DNA of 40,503 nucleotides, taken from contig NZ_SRIO01000017.1 in assembly GCF_004684205.1 (NCBI RefSeq), forward strand, positions 1 to 40,503, in the 5' to 3' direction. A program made the position numbers and the translations under genes. The notes under the pieces were generated by a model. That model was not told where the DNA came from and did not search any database. It was given only the letters and a program-made list of their open reading frames with translations. Below, piece after piece: positions 30,727 to 38,336 of the stretch; within the stretch, counting starts at the first letter, position 1, and each line of letters begins with the position of its first letter. This DNA is from Candidatus Macondimonas diazotrophica (GTDB lineage: Bacteria > Pseudomonadota > Gammaproteobacteria > UBA5335).

Positions 30727-32237
30727 AAGAAGCGGTACTTAATGCCCATGAGGTAATAGAGGCAGCAAAAGAGCATTTAGATTTTCTATCTGCTCTTTCA
30801 ATGCCTACTATCCATGAGTATTCTTGGCCTCCATTATACCAAGGTATCTGGGATTGGTTCCGAAAGCTAGCAAGTGCTTCTAGGGAATCTGGTTGCTCAG
30901 TAGATGAATTATTTGAAAAAGTAGCTCTGGGGCTCCCTCGCGGGTTTGCTAAATCTACTTTTATCCGCTTGTATGTATTGTACATAATTTTATTCACTGA
31001 CCGCAAATTCATCATCATATTTTGCGCTACTGCAACTCACGCCAGAAACGCACTTTCTGATATTGCTGATATGCTAGATGAAAGCAACATTAAGAAAGTA
31101 TTTGGGGATTGGCGGGTTGGCATGGAGCAGGATACTCAAGATGTTAAGAAATTTGGGTTCCGGGGCAGAAATGTTGTATTAGCTGGTATTGGTGCTGGTG
31201 GCGCAGTCCGGGGCCTCCTTACAAAAGGCGATCGTCCTGATGTAATGATATTTGATGATGTACAAACTAAGGAAGATTCTGAATCCAAAGTAGTAAGTGA
31301 TTCTTTATATACTTGGTTGATTGGTACTGCAATGAAAGCTAAATCACCAAAAAGGTGTTTAACACTTTTCATTGCCAACATGTACCCAACTGAGAATTCA
31401 ATTCTGCGCAAACTTAAAGCTAATCCGGAATGGACCAAGTTTATTGCTGGTGGCATACTATCAGATGGCACTTCTCTCTGGGAAGATTTGCAGCCAATAG
31501 AGCAGCTTTTAGCAGAATACAGAAACGATGTTGCAGCCGGTAAGCCTGAGATATTTCATGCTGAAGTTCTAAATGATGAATTTGCTGCGGTTAACAACCT
31601 ACTGGACTTTTCATCTATTCCTGAATTTCCAGCAGCTGAGGGGGATATTCATCTAGGTAGTTATATAATCATTGACCCATCAAATGATAAGCACAACTCT
31701 GATTCGGTGGCTATTGGGTATTTTGAAGTTCATGGAAACCAAATACCTTGTTTGATGCAATTAGTGGAAGAGCGGTTGTCTCCTGGTGATACAATAAAAA
31801 AAGCTTTGCAGCTAGCCATAGATAATTCTTGCTCTCTTATAGCCATTGAATCCAATGCTTACCAATACTCCCTACTGTACTGGTTTAACCTATTCTGTCA
31901 GCAGCTGGGTCTCGTAGGAATCAATGTAGTGCCTATCTATTCGGGTTCTAGGTCAAAGAATTCTCGCATTCTGGATTTCTTTAAAGCCTATATGGCAGGG
32001 GAAATTTCTGTGCACCCCAAAGTAAAGGCTATACTAGAAGCCCAGATGAGATCCTTCAACCCAATGAAAACAGACAACATAGATAACACTCTGGATCTTA
32101 TGACATATTCCCCTAGAGTACTTACTGAGTTTGCAGATCAGCTTAAAAACTACACAGTAGTTGGAGCCCAAGAATGGCAGGAAGATTCTAATAAAGCTTC
32201 GCTATTTTCTGATGAAACAATTTGTTCTTCTTTTTGA
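30723..32237 (+). CDS. terL: terminase large subunit
   Basis: 504 residues, starting at GTG in a GTGA overlap with the small subunit. The ATPase has Walker A GLPRGFAKST at 70-79 and Walker B VMIFDD with Asp178-Asp179. The nuclease part shows YIIIDPSND with Asp318, LIAIESN with Glu376 and acidic residues in DNIDNTLDLM near 451-459. The protein pumps DNA through the portal and cuts concatemers. Length and motif order are normal for the family. Confidence 0.95.
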   Translation: MKEAVLNAHEVIEAAKEHLDFLSALSMPTIHEYSWPPLYQGIWDWFRKLASASRESGCSVDELFEKVALGLPRGFAKSTFIRLYVLYIILFTDRKFIIIFCATATHARNALSDIADMLDESNIKKVFGDWRVGMEQDTQDVKKFGFRGRNVVLAGIGAGGAVRGLLTKGDRPDVMIFDDVQTKEDSESKVVSDSLYTWLIGTAMKAKSPKRCLTLFIANMYPTENSILRKLKANPEWTKFIAGGILSDGTSLWEDLQPIEQLLAEYRNDVAAGKPEIFHAEVLNDEFAAVNNLLDFSSIPEFPAAEGDIHLGSYIIIDPSNDKHNSDSVAIGYFEVHGNQIPCLMQLVEERLSPGDTIKKALQLAIDNSCSLIAIESNAYQYSLLYWFNLFCQQLGLVGINVVPIYSGSRSKNSRILDFFKAYMAGEISVHPKVKAILEAQMRSFNPMKTDNIDNTLDLMTYSPRVLTEFADQLKNYTVVGAQEWQEDSNKASLFSDETICSSF

Positions 32238-32246
32238 GGTTACATA

Positions 32247-34352
32247 ATGCTACCTTACCTACTATCAGAAAAGTCAGCCTCAGCTGTTATAGCCTTTTAC
32301 AGGGAAGCTATTCGTCTGAGTTTTGGGCAGCAAAACTTCAGAAACAGCTTTAGAAAAACAGATATGGATTACTTGCGCACTCTGGACCTAACAGAGGAGC
32401 AGTTTAAAGCTAAGTACGCGCAAGAGTTAGGGGATCCTACTAAATTTCAGAATGTTATTCTACCTGTTGTAATGCCCCAAGTTGAAGAAGCTTTGGCATT
32501 TCAGCAAGAAGTCTTTCTTTCAGGTACTCCTATTTTTGGTGCAGTAGCTCCTCCTATCCATATGAATGCTGCATCCCAAATGGACGCTATCATATTGGAT
32601 CAACAAATTAAAGCCCGTTGGGTACCTGAACTCCTTAAAACTCTGCGCAACGGACTTAAATATAATTTTGGCCCAACTGAAATCGCAGATGTAACTCAAG
32701 TATCCTATTCTATTGAGGATGTACGTAAAGCTGGGAAACGGGCTAAAGAAGAAAATAAAGAGATCCTGTGGTTAGGAAATAAAATAAAATCTTTAGACCC
32801 TTACAATACCATATTTGACCCAAGAGTTAATCCTACAGATTTGCCTACCAGAGGTGAGTTTGCTGGGTACTCAGAATTGTATCCTAGAACAGCTTTTAAA
32901 GCTTTTGCTGCTTCCCTGCCTTTTCGTACTAGCATGCGGGAAGCTCTAGAATCAAGACCTCCAGCTCTCACTGCAAGTAATGCGGAAGAAGTAAATTCTT
33001 TCTATGTACCAGATTTAGATCCTTGCAGTTCTTACATAAATGATACAAACCCTCTGTATAATGCAGGTAGTATGAATTGGTTTAAATGGGTAGGGATCGC
33101 AGACCCAGAAAACCAGCCCCGTATTAATTACACTGACATGTATGTTGTCACTACTCTGTATGGCAGGATTCTACCTGAAGATTTTGGTATTAGGGATGTG
33201 CCTGGCATTAATACACCACAGATTTGGAAATTTATAATTGTAAATGGGTCTGTGGTGATTTATGCTGAGCGGTTAACTAACATGCATAACTTGATCCCTA
33301 TTATTATTGGTGTTCCTAAAGATGATGGGTTAGGTTATCAATCTAAATCTGTAGCACACGATGTCCAACCTTTCCAAGCGCTCACCACAGCTTTAGCTAA
33401 TAGTGTGATTGCGGCTCGTCGTAGAGCTATTAGTGATAGACTTCTTTTTGACCCCCTAAAAATTTCCCCTTCTTCTATCCGCAGTGATTCTCCAGTAGCT
33501 AGAATCCCTGTAAGATTGGGACCATTAGGTGGAACCATAAAAGACGCAGTACACCAACTGCCTTTTAATGACGCCCAATCTCAATATGCCGCGCAGAATA
33601 TAAATTTGTTTCTTGGGCTCGCTGATCAAACTACAGGACTTAACCCAGCAAGGCGGGGGCAATTTGTTAAGGGCAATAAAACTCGCTTTGAATTTGCGGA
33701 GACTATGAGCGGTTCAACTTCTAGAGACCGCACTATGGCGTTAGCATTAGAAGGTAATTTATTTCAACCTATCAAACAAATTTTGAAGGCTAACATACTG
33801 CAATTCCAAGGGGCCTCTTCTATTTTCAATTCTGAGACACAAGAAGTTGTTGAAGTTGACCCTGTGCTATTGCGCAAAGCCAACATAGAGTTTAAGCTAA
33901 GTGATGGAATGCTCCCCAGTGATAAGATGATAGACGGTGAAACTCTAACAGCAGCCTTTCAAGTTCTCTCTCAATCCCCTGAGTTGGCAAGTAATTATAA
34001 TTTGGGTCCAATGTTTTCATACTTAATGAATTCAAGAGGGGCTAAATTGCGCAATTTTGAGAAATCCCCAGAGCAAGTTGCGTATGAACAAGCTGTACAG
34101 GCTTGGCAACAGGCCGCACTAACATTAGCTCAGTCTCTTACACAAATGGAAAATCCTCCAACTCCAGAGGAGCTACAAAAATACTTGCCGCCTCAACCTA
34201 CTCCTCAAGATTTTAATTACACTCCAGGAGTTCCCACTAATGCTATTTCTCCTATAAGTTCCAGCGTAATGCAACAGTACAAAGAATCTATAGACAAAGT
34301 AAATCAGGCCAGAGCCCAGGCAGGTAATAATGCAAATGTTCAGCAACGATGA
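32247..34352 (+). CDS. portal protein
   Basis: 701 residues with GAGG seven bases before the ATG. Position between the large terminase and the scaffold-like gene, the length, and an N-terminal pattern MDYLRTLDLTEEQFKAKYAQ, VILPVVMPQVEEALAFQQEV identify a podovirus-type portal. The region around residues 370-480 (NLIPIIIGVPKDDGLGYQSK, RRAISDRLLFDP) fits the helical core and channel. The C-terminal 80 residues are Gln/Pro-rich. It forms the dodecameric ring through which DNA enters and leaves. Confidence 0.85.
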   Translation: MLPYLLSEKSASAVIAFYREAIRLSFGQQNFRNSFRKTDMDYLRTLDLTEEQFKAKYAQELGDPTKFQNVILPVVMPQVEEALAFQQEVFLSGTPIFGAVAPPIHMNAASQMDAIILDQQIKARWVPELLKTLRNGLKYNFGPTEIADVTQVSYSIEDVRKAGKRAKEENKEILWLGNKIKSLDPYNTIFDPRVNPTDLPTRGEFAGYSELYPRTAFKAFAASLPFRTSMREALESRPPALTASNAEEVNSFYVPDLDPCSSYINDTNPLYNAGSMNWFKWVGIADPENQPRINYTDMYVVTTLYGRILPEDFGIRDVPGINTPQIWKFIIVNGSVVIYAERLTNMHNLIPIIIGVPKDDGLGYQSKSVAHDVQPFQALTTALANSVIAARRRAISDRLLFDPLKISPSSIRSDSPVARIPVRLGPLGGTIKDAVHQLPFNDAQSQYAAQNINLFLGLADQTTGLNPARRGQFVKGNKTRFEFAETMSGSTSRDRTMALALEGNLFQPIKQILKANILQFQGASSIFNSETQEVVEVDPVLLRKANIEFKLSDGMLPSDKMIDGETLTAAFQVLSQSPELASNYNLGPMFSYLMNSRGAKLRNFEKSPEQVAYEQAVQAWQQAALTLAQSLTQMENPPTPEELQKYLPPQPTPQDFNYTPGVPTNAISPISSSVMQQYKESIDKVNQARAQAGNNANVQQR

Positions 34353-34590
34353 TTATAACTATTTTCAAAGAATCCCAATGACAGAGGAGGAGCAGAAGGC
34401 TGGAGCTACTTTCAACCCACTTCAAAAAGTTTTTATTCAAAATTACATATCCCAACTAGCTGGCAGTCTGTTATCTGTAGGGGCTAATTTAGAAACTCCT
34501 GCTAAGGCGGAAATAGAGCGCGGTTATTTGCGCGGTCAGATTGACGCCCTTAAATCCTTAATTGACATTGATCCCAACGAGGAAGATTAA
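34330..34590 (+). CDS. small conserved head-region protein
   Basis: 86 residues overlapping the portal end by 23 bases; an ATG two codons later is an alternative start. It ends with FIQNYISQLAGSLLSVGANL and YLRGQIDALKSLIDIDPNEE, a two-helix pattern I recognise from small genes after phage portals. Function unknown, probably virion assembly. Confidence 0.65.
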   Translation: MQMFSNDDYNYFQRIPMTEEEQKAGATFNPLQKVFIQNYISQLAGSLLSVGANLETPAKAEIERGYLRGQIDALKSLIDIDPNEED

Positions 34591-34591
34591 A

Positions 34592-35269
34592 ATGAAATTC
34601 TCCGATATTTTTCGTAGCTCTCCCGCAACCGAGCCTGTTTCTGCTCCTGCGGAATCTAATCAAGAAGAATCAACAGAACCAAAAGTTTCACCCCTGGAAG
34701 CGTTCAAAGATATATGGCAATCTGACACCACTGAAGCAGAGCAGGACGATGCTGATCTTTCCTCCCTATTCAGCATTGACCCAGAAAAAATCAATTCTAC
34801 TGTCTCCAACATTGACTTTACTAAGTCTCTCGATCCGCAAGTTTTAGAATCTATAGCAGCTGGTGGAGAAGATGCCCAGAAAGCGTTTTTAACTTCTCTT
34901 AATTCAGTAGCTCGTGATGTTTTCTCTCAGTCTATGCTTGCTAACGGAATGCTAGTCAAGCAAGCCCTCACCAAAGCCCAAGACAAGATTGATACTCGCA
35001 CTTCGCGGAGTTACAATCGTCTTAAAGCTTCAGAAGCACTTACCTCCTCAAACCCCCTTTTAAAAGATCCTGCTGTAGAGCCTATGATCTCTGCTATTCA
35101 GGAAAGGCTTCATAAGAAGTATCCTGATGCAGATAGTGAATCTATCAAACAGCAAGCTGAAGAATATCTACTTAAGTTTGCAGATGTGATTCGTGGCCCC
35201 TCAGAGCAGCGTAAACAAGAGGAGACTTCAGCTAAGGAGACGGATTTCAGTACCTTTTTAGACTTTTAA
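34592..35269 (+). CDS. scaffold-like protein
   Basis: 225 residues from MKFSDIFRSSPATEP, chosen because GAGGAAG lies about seven bases upstream. Very acidic, Ser/Thr/Glu-rich N-terminal half (ESNQEESTEPKVSPLEAF, TTEAEQDDADLSS), helical middle, and a charged C-terminus ending DFSTFLDF. This composition and position just before the capsid gene are typical of internal scaffolding proteins. No protease motif seen. Confidence 0.75.
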   Translation: MKFSDIFRSSPATEPVSAPAESNQEESTEPKVSPLEAFKDIWQSDTTEAEQDDADLSSLFSIDPEKINSTVSNIDFTKSLDPQVLESIAAGGEDAQKAFLTSLNSVARDVFSQSMLANGMLVKQALTKAQDKIDTRTSRSYNRLKASEALTSSNPLLKDPAVEPMISAIQERLHKKYPDADSESIKQQAEEYLLKFADVIRGPSEQRKQEETSAKETDFSTFLDF

Positions 35270-35285
35270 TTAATTGGAGATAGAA

Positions 35286-35498
35286 ATGGCAATTGTCAAG
35301 AAAGTACAAGTAGTAGCAGAAGATACGGTTGCAGGTGTAGTTGGCCTTCCTTCATACGCACCACTTCAAAGTGGTCTTGTGCAGGCGGATGCAATTACGG
35401 ATGCAGCAGTACCTTTTGCAGACCTTACAGCCGCGGCCACTAAAGTAAATGAAATTTTGGCTGCTTTGCGAACTGCTGGCGTAATCGCTTCAGCTTAA
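35286..35498 (+). CDS. small capsid decoration / head fiber-like protein
   Basis: 70 residues from MAIVKKVQVVAEDTV, with GGAGA six bases upstream; an upstream TTG is less likely. The C-terminal part (AAVPFADLTAAATKVNEIL then AALRTAGVIA) resembles the end of phage head fiber or decoration proteins, which share a NxLLxxLRxAGxIA pattern. It lies directly before the major capsid gene, which supports a capsid surface role. Confidence 0.6.
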   Translation: MAIVKKVQVVAEDTVAGVVGLPSYAPLQSGLVQADAITDAAVPFADLTAAATKVNEILAALRTAGVIASA

Positions 35499-35512
35499 TA
35501 GGAGTAACTTAG

Positions 35513-36748
35513 ATGCCCCCGACCACCCAAGGAATTTTTAATTCTAGCCGCTTTACCCAGGATCATGCGAAGAAGTCTTTCGCTGCTATGATTACTAGGC
35601 TTATGCCTAATGGGACAGCTCCGCTGTTTGCCCTTTCTTCTATGCTGTCCAGAAAAACGGCAGTACAAGTAGAGCACGGGTTTTTTACTAAAACTGCGGT
35701 TTTTCCTAACTTCACCCTGACCGCTAATATTAGTGCTGGTGACACTGTTTTCACTATTGCTGATACTTCTACTCTTATTCCTGGACAGCTCCACCGTTTG
35801 CAGGAATCTGGGGAAGTTGTGATTATCAATAGTGTTGACTCTGCTACCCAAATCACAGTAGGCCGTTCTGTTGGTACTGTAGCTGCTGCCGCTATTGATG
35901 TAGGCACAGATATTACTACTGCTTACCAAGTGGGTAATGCTTTTGAGGAAGCCTCAATTCGACCCAATGCTCTGTCTGTTCAAGTAGAGCGAGTTACCAA
36001 TCTTACCCATATCTTTCGAGATACTTGGGCACTTTCTGGTAGTTCTGCTGCTACTCGGGTCATTGCAGGGGATTCCCCAATTGCAGAAAATAAAGCAGAT
36101 GGTGCAGCTTTCCATGCTGGCGCAATTGAGAAAGCTTTGTTTTTCAGCCAAAAATCACAAGGTACGCGAAATGGTCAACCCTTCCGTACTATGGATGGAC
36201 TGATTAACATTGTAAGCGATCTCACTTACTACCCTGATTCTTACAGTGTGCCCAATGTGTATACTGCTGGTGCTACTACTACTTATGACCAGCTGGTTGC
36301 AATGTTGGACCCTGTATTTAATCAGGTAACTGACCCAATGGGCCCACAAGAGCGGTTGCTTTTTGTAGGCGGCGGGGCTCGGAACGTACTGCACCAAATT
36401 GGCAGGCTGTCTGGACAGTACGAAATCATGAACTCCCAAACTAACTTTGGGCTGCAATTTGATTCTTTCAAGATTCCTCGTGGATCTTTTAAAATCATTG
36501 AGCACCCGCTGTTTAATACCAACCCTTACTGGAGTAAAATGGCAGTAGCCGTTGATCCTGCGAGCTTCAGCATTGCATATCTGGAAGGCCGGGATACTCA
36601 ACACTTGGAATTTAATTCTAAGGGTGTTCCTGTTGATAATGGTATTGATGCTGTTGGTGGTACACTCACTACAGAATGTACCGTTGAAGTCCGCAACCCC
36701 CCAGCTAACGCAGTGGTTTGGAACCTTACTGCCGGCGCTGCTTCTTAA
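35513..36748 (+). CDS. major capsid protein, SU10/DUF5309-like
   Basis: 411 residues, AGGAG nine bases before the ATG. Motifs that recall DUF5309 (phage SU10 capsid family) are YQVGNAFEEASIRPNALSVQ, VERVTNLTHIFRDTWALSGS, RTMDGLINIVSD and FKIIEHPLFN. The region at residues 60-125 resembles the N-arm and E-loop with an inserted beta domain (ISAGDTVFTIADTSTL). It forms the icosahedral shell by an HK97-like fold. Family recognition is from memory. Confidence 0.9.
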   Translation: MPPTTQGIFNSSRFTQDHAKKSFAAMITRLMPNGTAPLFALSSMLSRKTAVQVEHGFFTKTAVFPNFTLTANISAGDTVFTIADTSTLIPGQLHRLQESGEVVIINSVDSATQITVGRSVGTVAAAAIDVGTDITTAYQVGNAFEEASIRPNALSVQVERVTNLTHIFRDTWALSGSSAATRVIAGDSPIAENKADGAAFHAGAIEKALFFSQKSQGTRNGQPFRTMDGLINIVSDLTYYPDSYSVPNVYTAGATTTYDQLVAMLDPVFNQVTDPMGPQERLLFVGGGARNVLHQIGRLSGQYEIMNSQTNFGLQFDSFKIPRGSFKIIEHPLFNTNPYWSKMAVAVDPASFSIAYLEGRDTQHLEFNSKGVPVDNGIDAVGGTLTTECTVEVRNPPANAVVWNLTAGAAS

Positions 36749-36756
36749 TCCCTCCC

Positions 36757-36787
36757 CCTAGCGCGCAAGGATGCGCCGCTCCCTAGG
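36757..36787 (+). promoter_or_regulatory. hairpin overlapping the next ribosome-binding site
   Basis: CCTA-GCG-CGCA pairs with TGCG-CGC-TAGG around loop AGGA, with one bulged C and a small internal loop. The 3' arm overlaps AGGAG (36785-36789), the Shine-Dalgarno of the following gene. No T-run follows, so it is not a classic terminator; it may reduce translation downstream of the capsid gene. Confidence 0.4.
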
Positions 36788-36796
36788 AGATATAAA

Positions 36797-37234
36797 ATGT
36801 ACAGACTGTTTAAAAACAAGCAGCCCCAAGTAGCGGTTATTTTGTCTGATGCTTCTCGCGTAGAGTTCCTTAATGGTATATATATTACTAACAAGGAAGC
36901 AGAAATTGCCCAACTGGAATCTATGGCAAAGACTAAAGAATGTGGTGTATATTTTGATGCAGATGATACTAAAGTAAGCGAAGAGAATTTGCAAGAGTTG
37001 CGTTCCCGATATGTACCTGTGCGCCGCAGCAAGGCAGCAAAAAATCGCATTCGCTCCCCCGGTATTGGCAGTTCTAAATCTCTTACAGGCAGTCAATTTC
37101 AGGCAGGTGTATCAAACACTGTTACAGTTCTAGGCTCACAAGAAAATAAAATTGAAGAAGCTGTAAAAGTATCAGGAGACCCAAAAAATGTTTCAGCTGC
37201 TGAAGCTCTTAAAAACCGCCTTGCCTCTAAGTAG
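36797..37234 (+). CDS. small structural / head-completion candidate
   Basis: 145 residues behind AGGAG. The N-terminus (QVAVILSDASRVEFLNGIYI, EAEIAQLESMAKTK) matches a type of small protein often found right after phage capsid genes. The C-terminal half is basic and disordered-looking (VRRSKAAKNRIRSPGIGSSK). It overlaps the inner spanin gene by 47 bases. Exact role unknown. Confidence 0.65.
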   Translation: MYRLFKNKQPQVAVILSDASRVEFLNGIYITNKEAEIAQLESMAKTKECGVYFDADDTKVSEENLQELRSRYVPVRRSKAAKNRIRSPGIGSSKSLTGSQFQAGVSNTVTVLGSQENKIEEAVKVSGDPKNVSAAEALKNRLASK

Positions 37235-37598
37235 AGGGGCTGTATACGGAGGTCTAATAGCAGCTCTTGCAGCTTGTGTTATTTATCTGCAATTTCAACT
37301 AACCAATTTATTGAAAGCTGAATTGGAGCACAGAGAGCAAGAGCTAGAAATTCAAGCAGACATGTATGAAATGAGAGTTCAGCGCCTACTTGATTTAGAC
37401 ACAAAACGCCAACAACAATTAGCTGAACTGGAGCGCAAAAAGAATAAAGTTCATGTTATAGTAAAAGAGCTAGAGGTTAATCCGGAAGCTAGGGAGTGGA
37501 AAGATGCAGCGTTACCTAGTGTTGTGGTTTCTTCTATTGATGCTATTCATTCCAGCTTGCGCAACTCCTCCAGCTCCTCCGACTCCGCTAACTTGTGA
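37188..37598 (+). CDS. Rz: inner-membrane spanin subunit (Rz-like)
   Basis: 136 residues, AGGAG nine bases before the ATG. A basic N-terminus and one hydrophobic segment (residues 17-36, GAVYGGLIAALAACVIYLQF) are followed by a periplasmic coiled coil rich in Glu, Gln and Arg (residues 40-95). The end EWKDAALPSVV recalls Rz proteins. A second, lipoprotein gene starts inside it in another frame, the classic Rz/Rz1 layout. With its partner it fuses the two host membranes in the last step of lysis. No holin was found beside it. Confidence 0.85.
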   Translation: MFQLLKLLKTALPLSRGAVYGGLIAALAACVIYLQFQLTNLLKAELEHREQELEIQADMYEMRVQRLLDLDTKRQQQLAELERKKNKVHVIVKELEVNPEAREWKDAALPSVVVSSIDAIHSSLRNSSSSSDSANL

Positions 37599-37746
37599 TA
37601 TACCAGAATCTCTTTTAATGGATTGTGTTGTGGTCTATTCCAGCATCAAAACTAATGGGGACTTACTACTAGCCTATATAGCAGCTTTAGAAGAGCTAGA
37701 AAGGTGCTCTATAGATAAAGCTCTAATTAGAGGCAGCTTACAATGA
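37504..37746 (+). CDS. Rz1: outer-membrane spanin lipoprotein (Rz1-like)
   Basis: 80 residues, starting 95 bases inside the inner spanin gene in a different frame. A signal sequence (LVLWFLLLMLF) ends in a lipobox IPAC with Cys19, followed by the proline-rich stretch ATPPAPPTPLTC typical of Rz1. After processing it would be a small lipoprotein on the outer membrane. It couples to the next gene by ATGA. Confidence 0.85.
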   Translation: MQRYLVLWFLLLMLFIPACATPPAPPTPLTCDIPESLLMDCVVVYSSIKTNGDLLLAYIAALEELERCSIDKALIRGSLQ

Positions 37747-38336
37747 ACTTCTCAGAATTAGTTGACGAAGTAAAAAGTATAACAGCTAGGCCAGATTTAC
37801 AAAGCAGCGCAGAATCCGCAGTCTCTGCTGCAACTTTAAAAGCCCACACTTCTGGGTTTTATTATAATGATTTAGTAGAGCTTGCTGTCCAATTTGATGA
37901 GCCCCGCAGAATTCAGACTTTTGATCCAGCGGATGTATCCAGTTATTATCGACGAGTTAAATACATCCGTATTTGGGAAGGTGATGCAGATGGGGAAGCT
38001 AAAGAGATTCTTGAGCCTATAACTACGGAAGTAGCTCTAGATTCTTACGGGTATCCGCGTTTGAATGTTTTTTATATGGCCGGAAAATTTCTGCAAATCC
38101 GTACATATGCGGAACTAGATAAAATATTGTTTGGGTTTTATCGCTACCCCGATATAACCTCTGAGAGTTTTAGTTCTTGGATTGCTGTTGAGTTGCCTTG
38201 GGCAATTATTTGGGAAGCCGCAAGAACTATATTTAACCGCATTGGCTATCAAGAACAAGCGTCCCAAATGCAAGCACTTGTACGCGAACAATATAGCCAA
38301 CTTGCCTTTCAAGCTGCTGACGTGGTACCAAGCTAA
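37743..38336 (+). CDS. tail adaptor protein (tubular protein A-like)
   Basis: 197 residues. MNFSELVDEVKSITARPDLQ at the start, AATLKAHTSGFYYNDLVELA, YYRRVKYIRIW and SWIAVELPWAIIWEAARTIF further on match head-to-tail adaptor proteins of T7-like and other podoviruses (gp11 counterparts) as I remember them. It would join the portal ring to the nozzle. One-base overlap with the fiber gene. Confidence 0.8.
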   Translation: MNFSELVDEVKSITARPDLQSSAESAVSAATLKAHTSGFYYNDLVELAVQFDEPRRIQTFDPADVSSYYRRVKYIRIWEGDADGEAKEILEPITTEVALDSYGYPRLNVFYMAGKFLQIRTYAELDKILFGFYRYPDITSESFSSWIAVELPWAIIWEAARTIFNRIGYQEQASQMQALVREQYSQLAFQAADVVPS

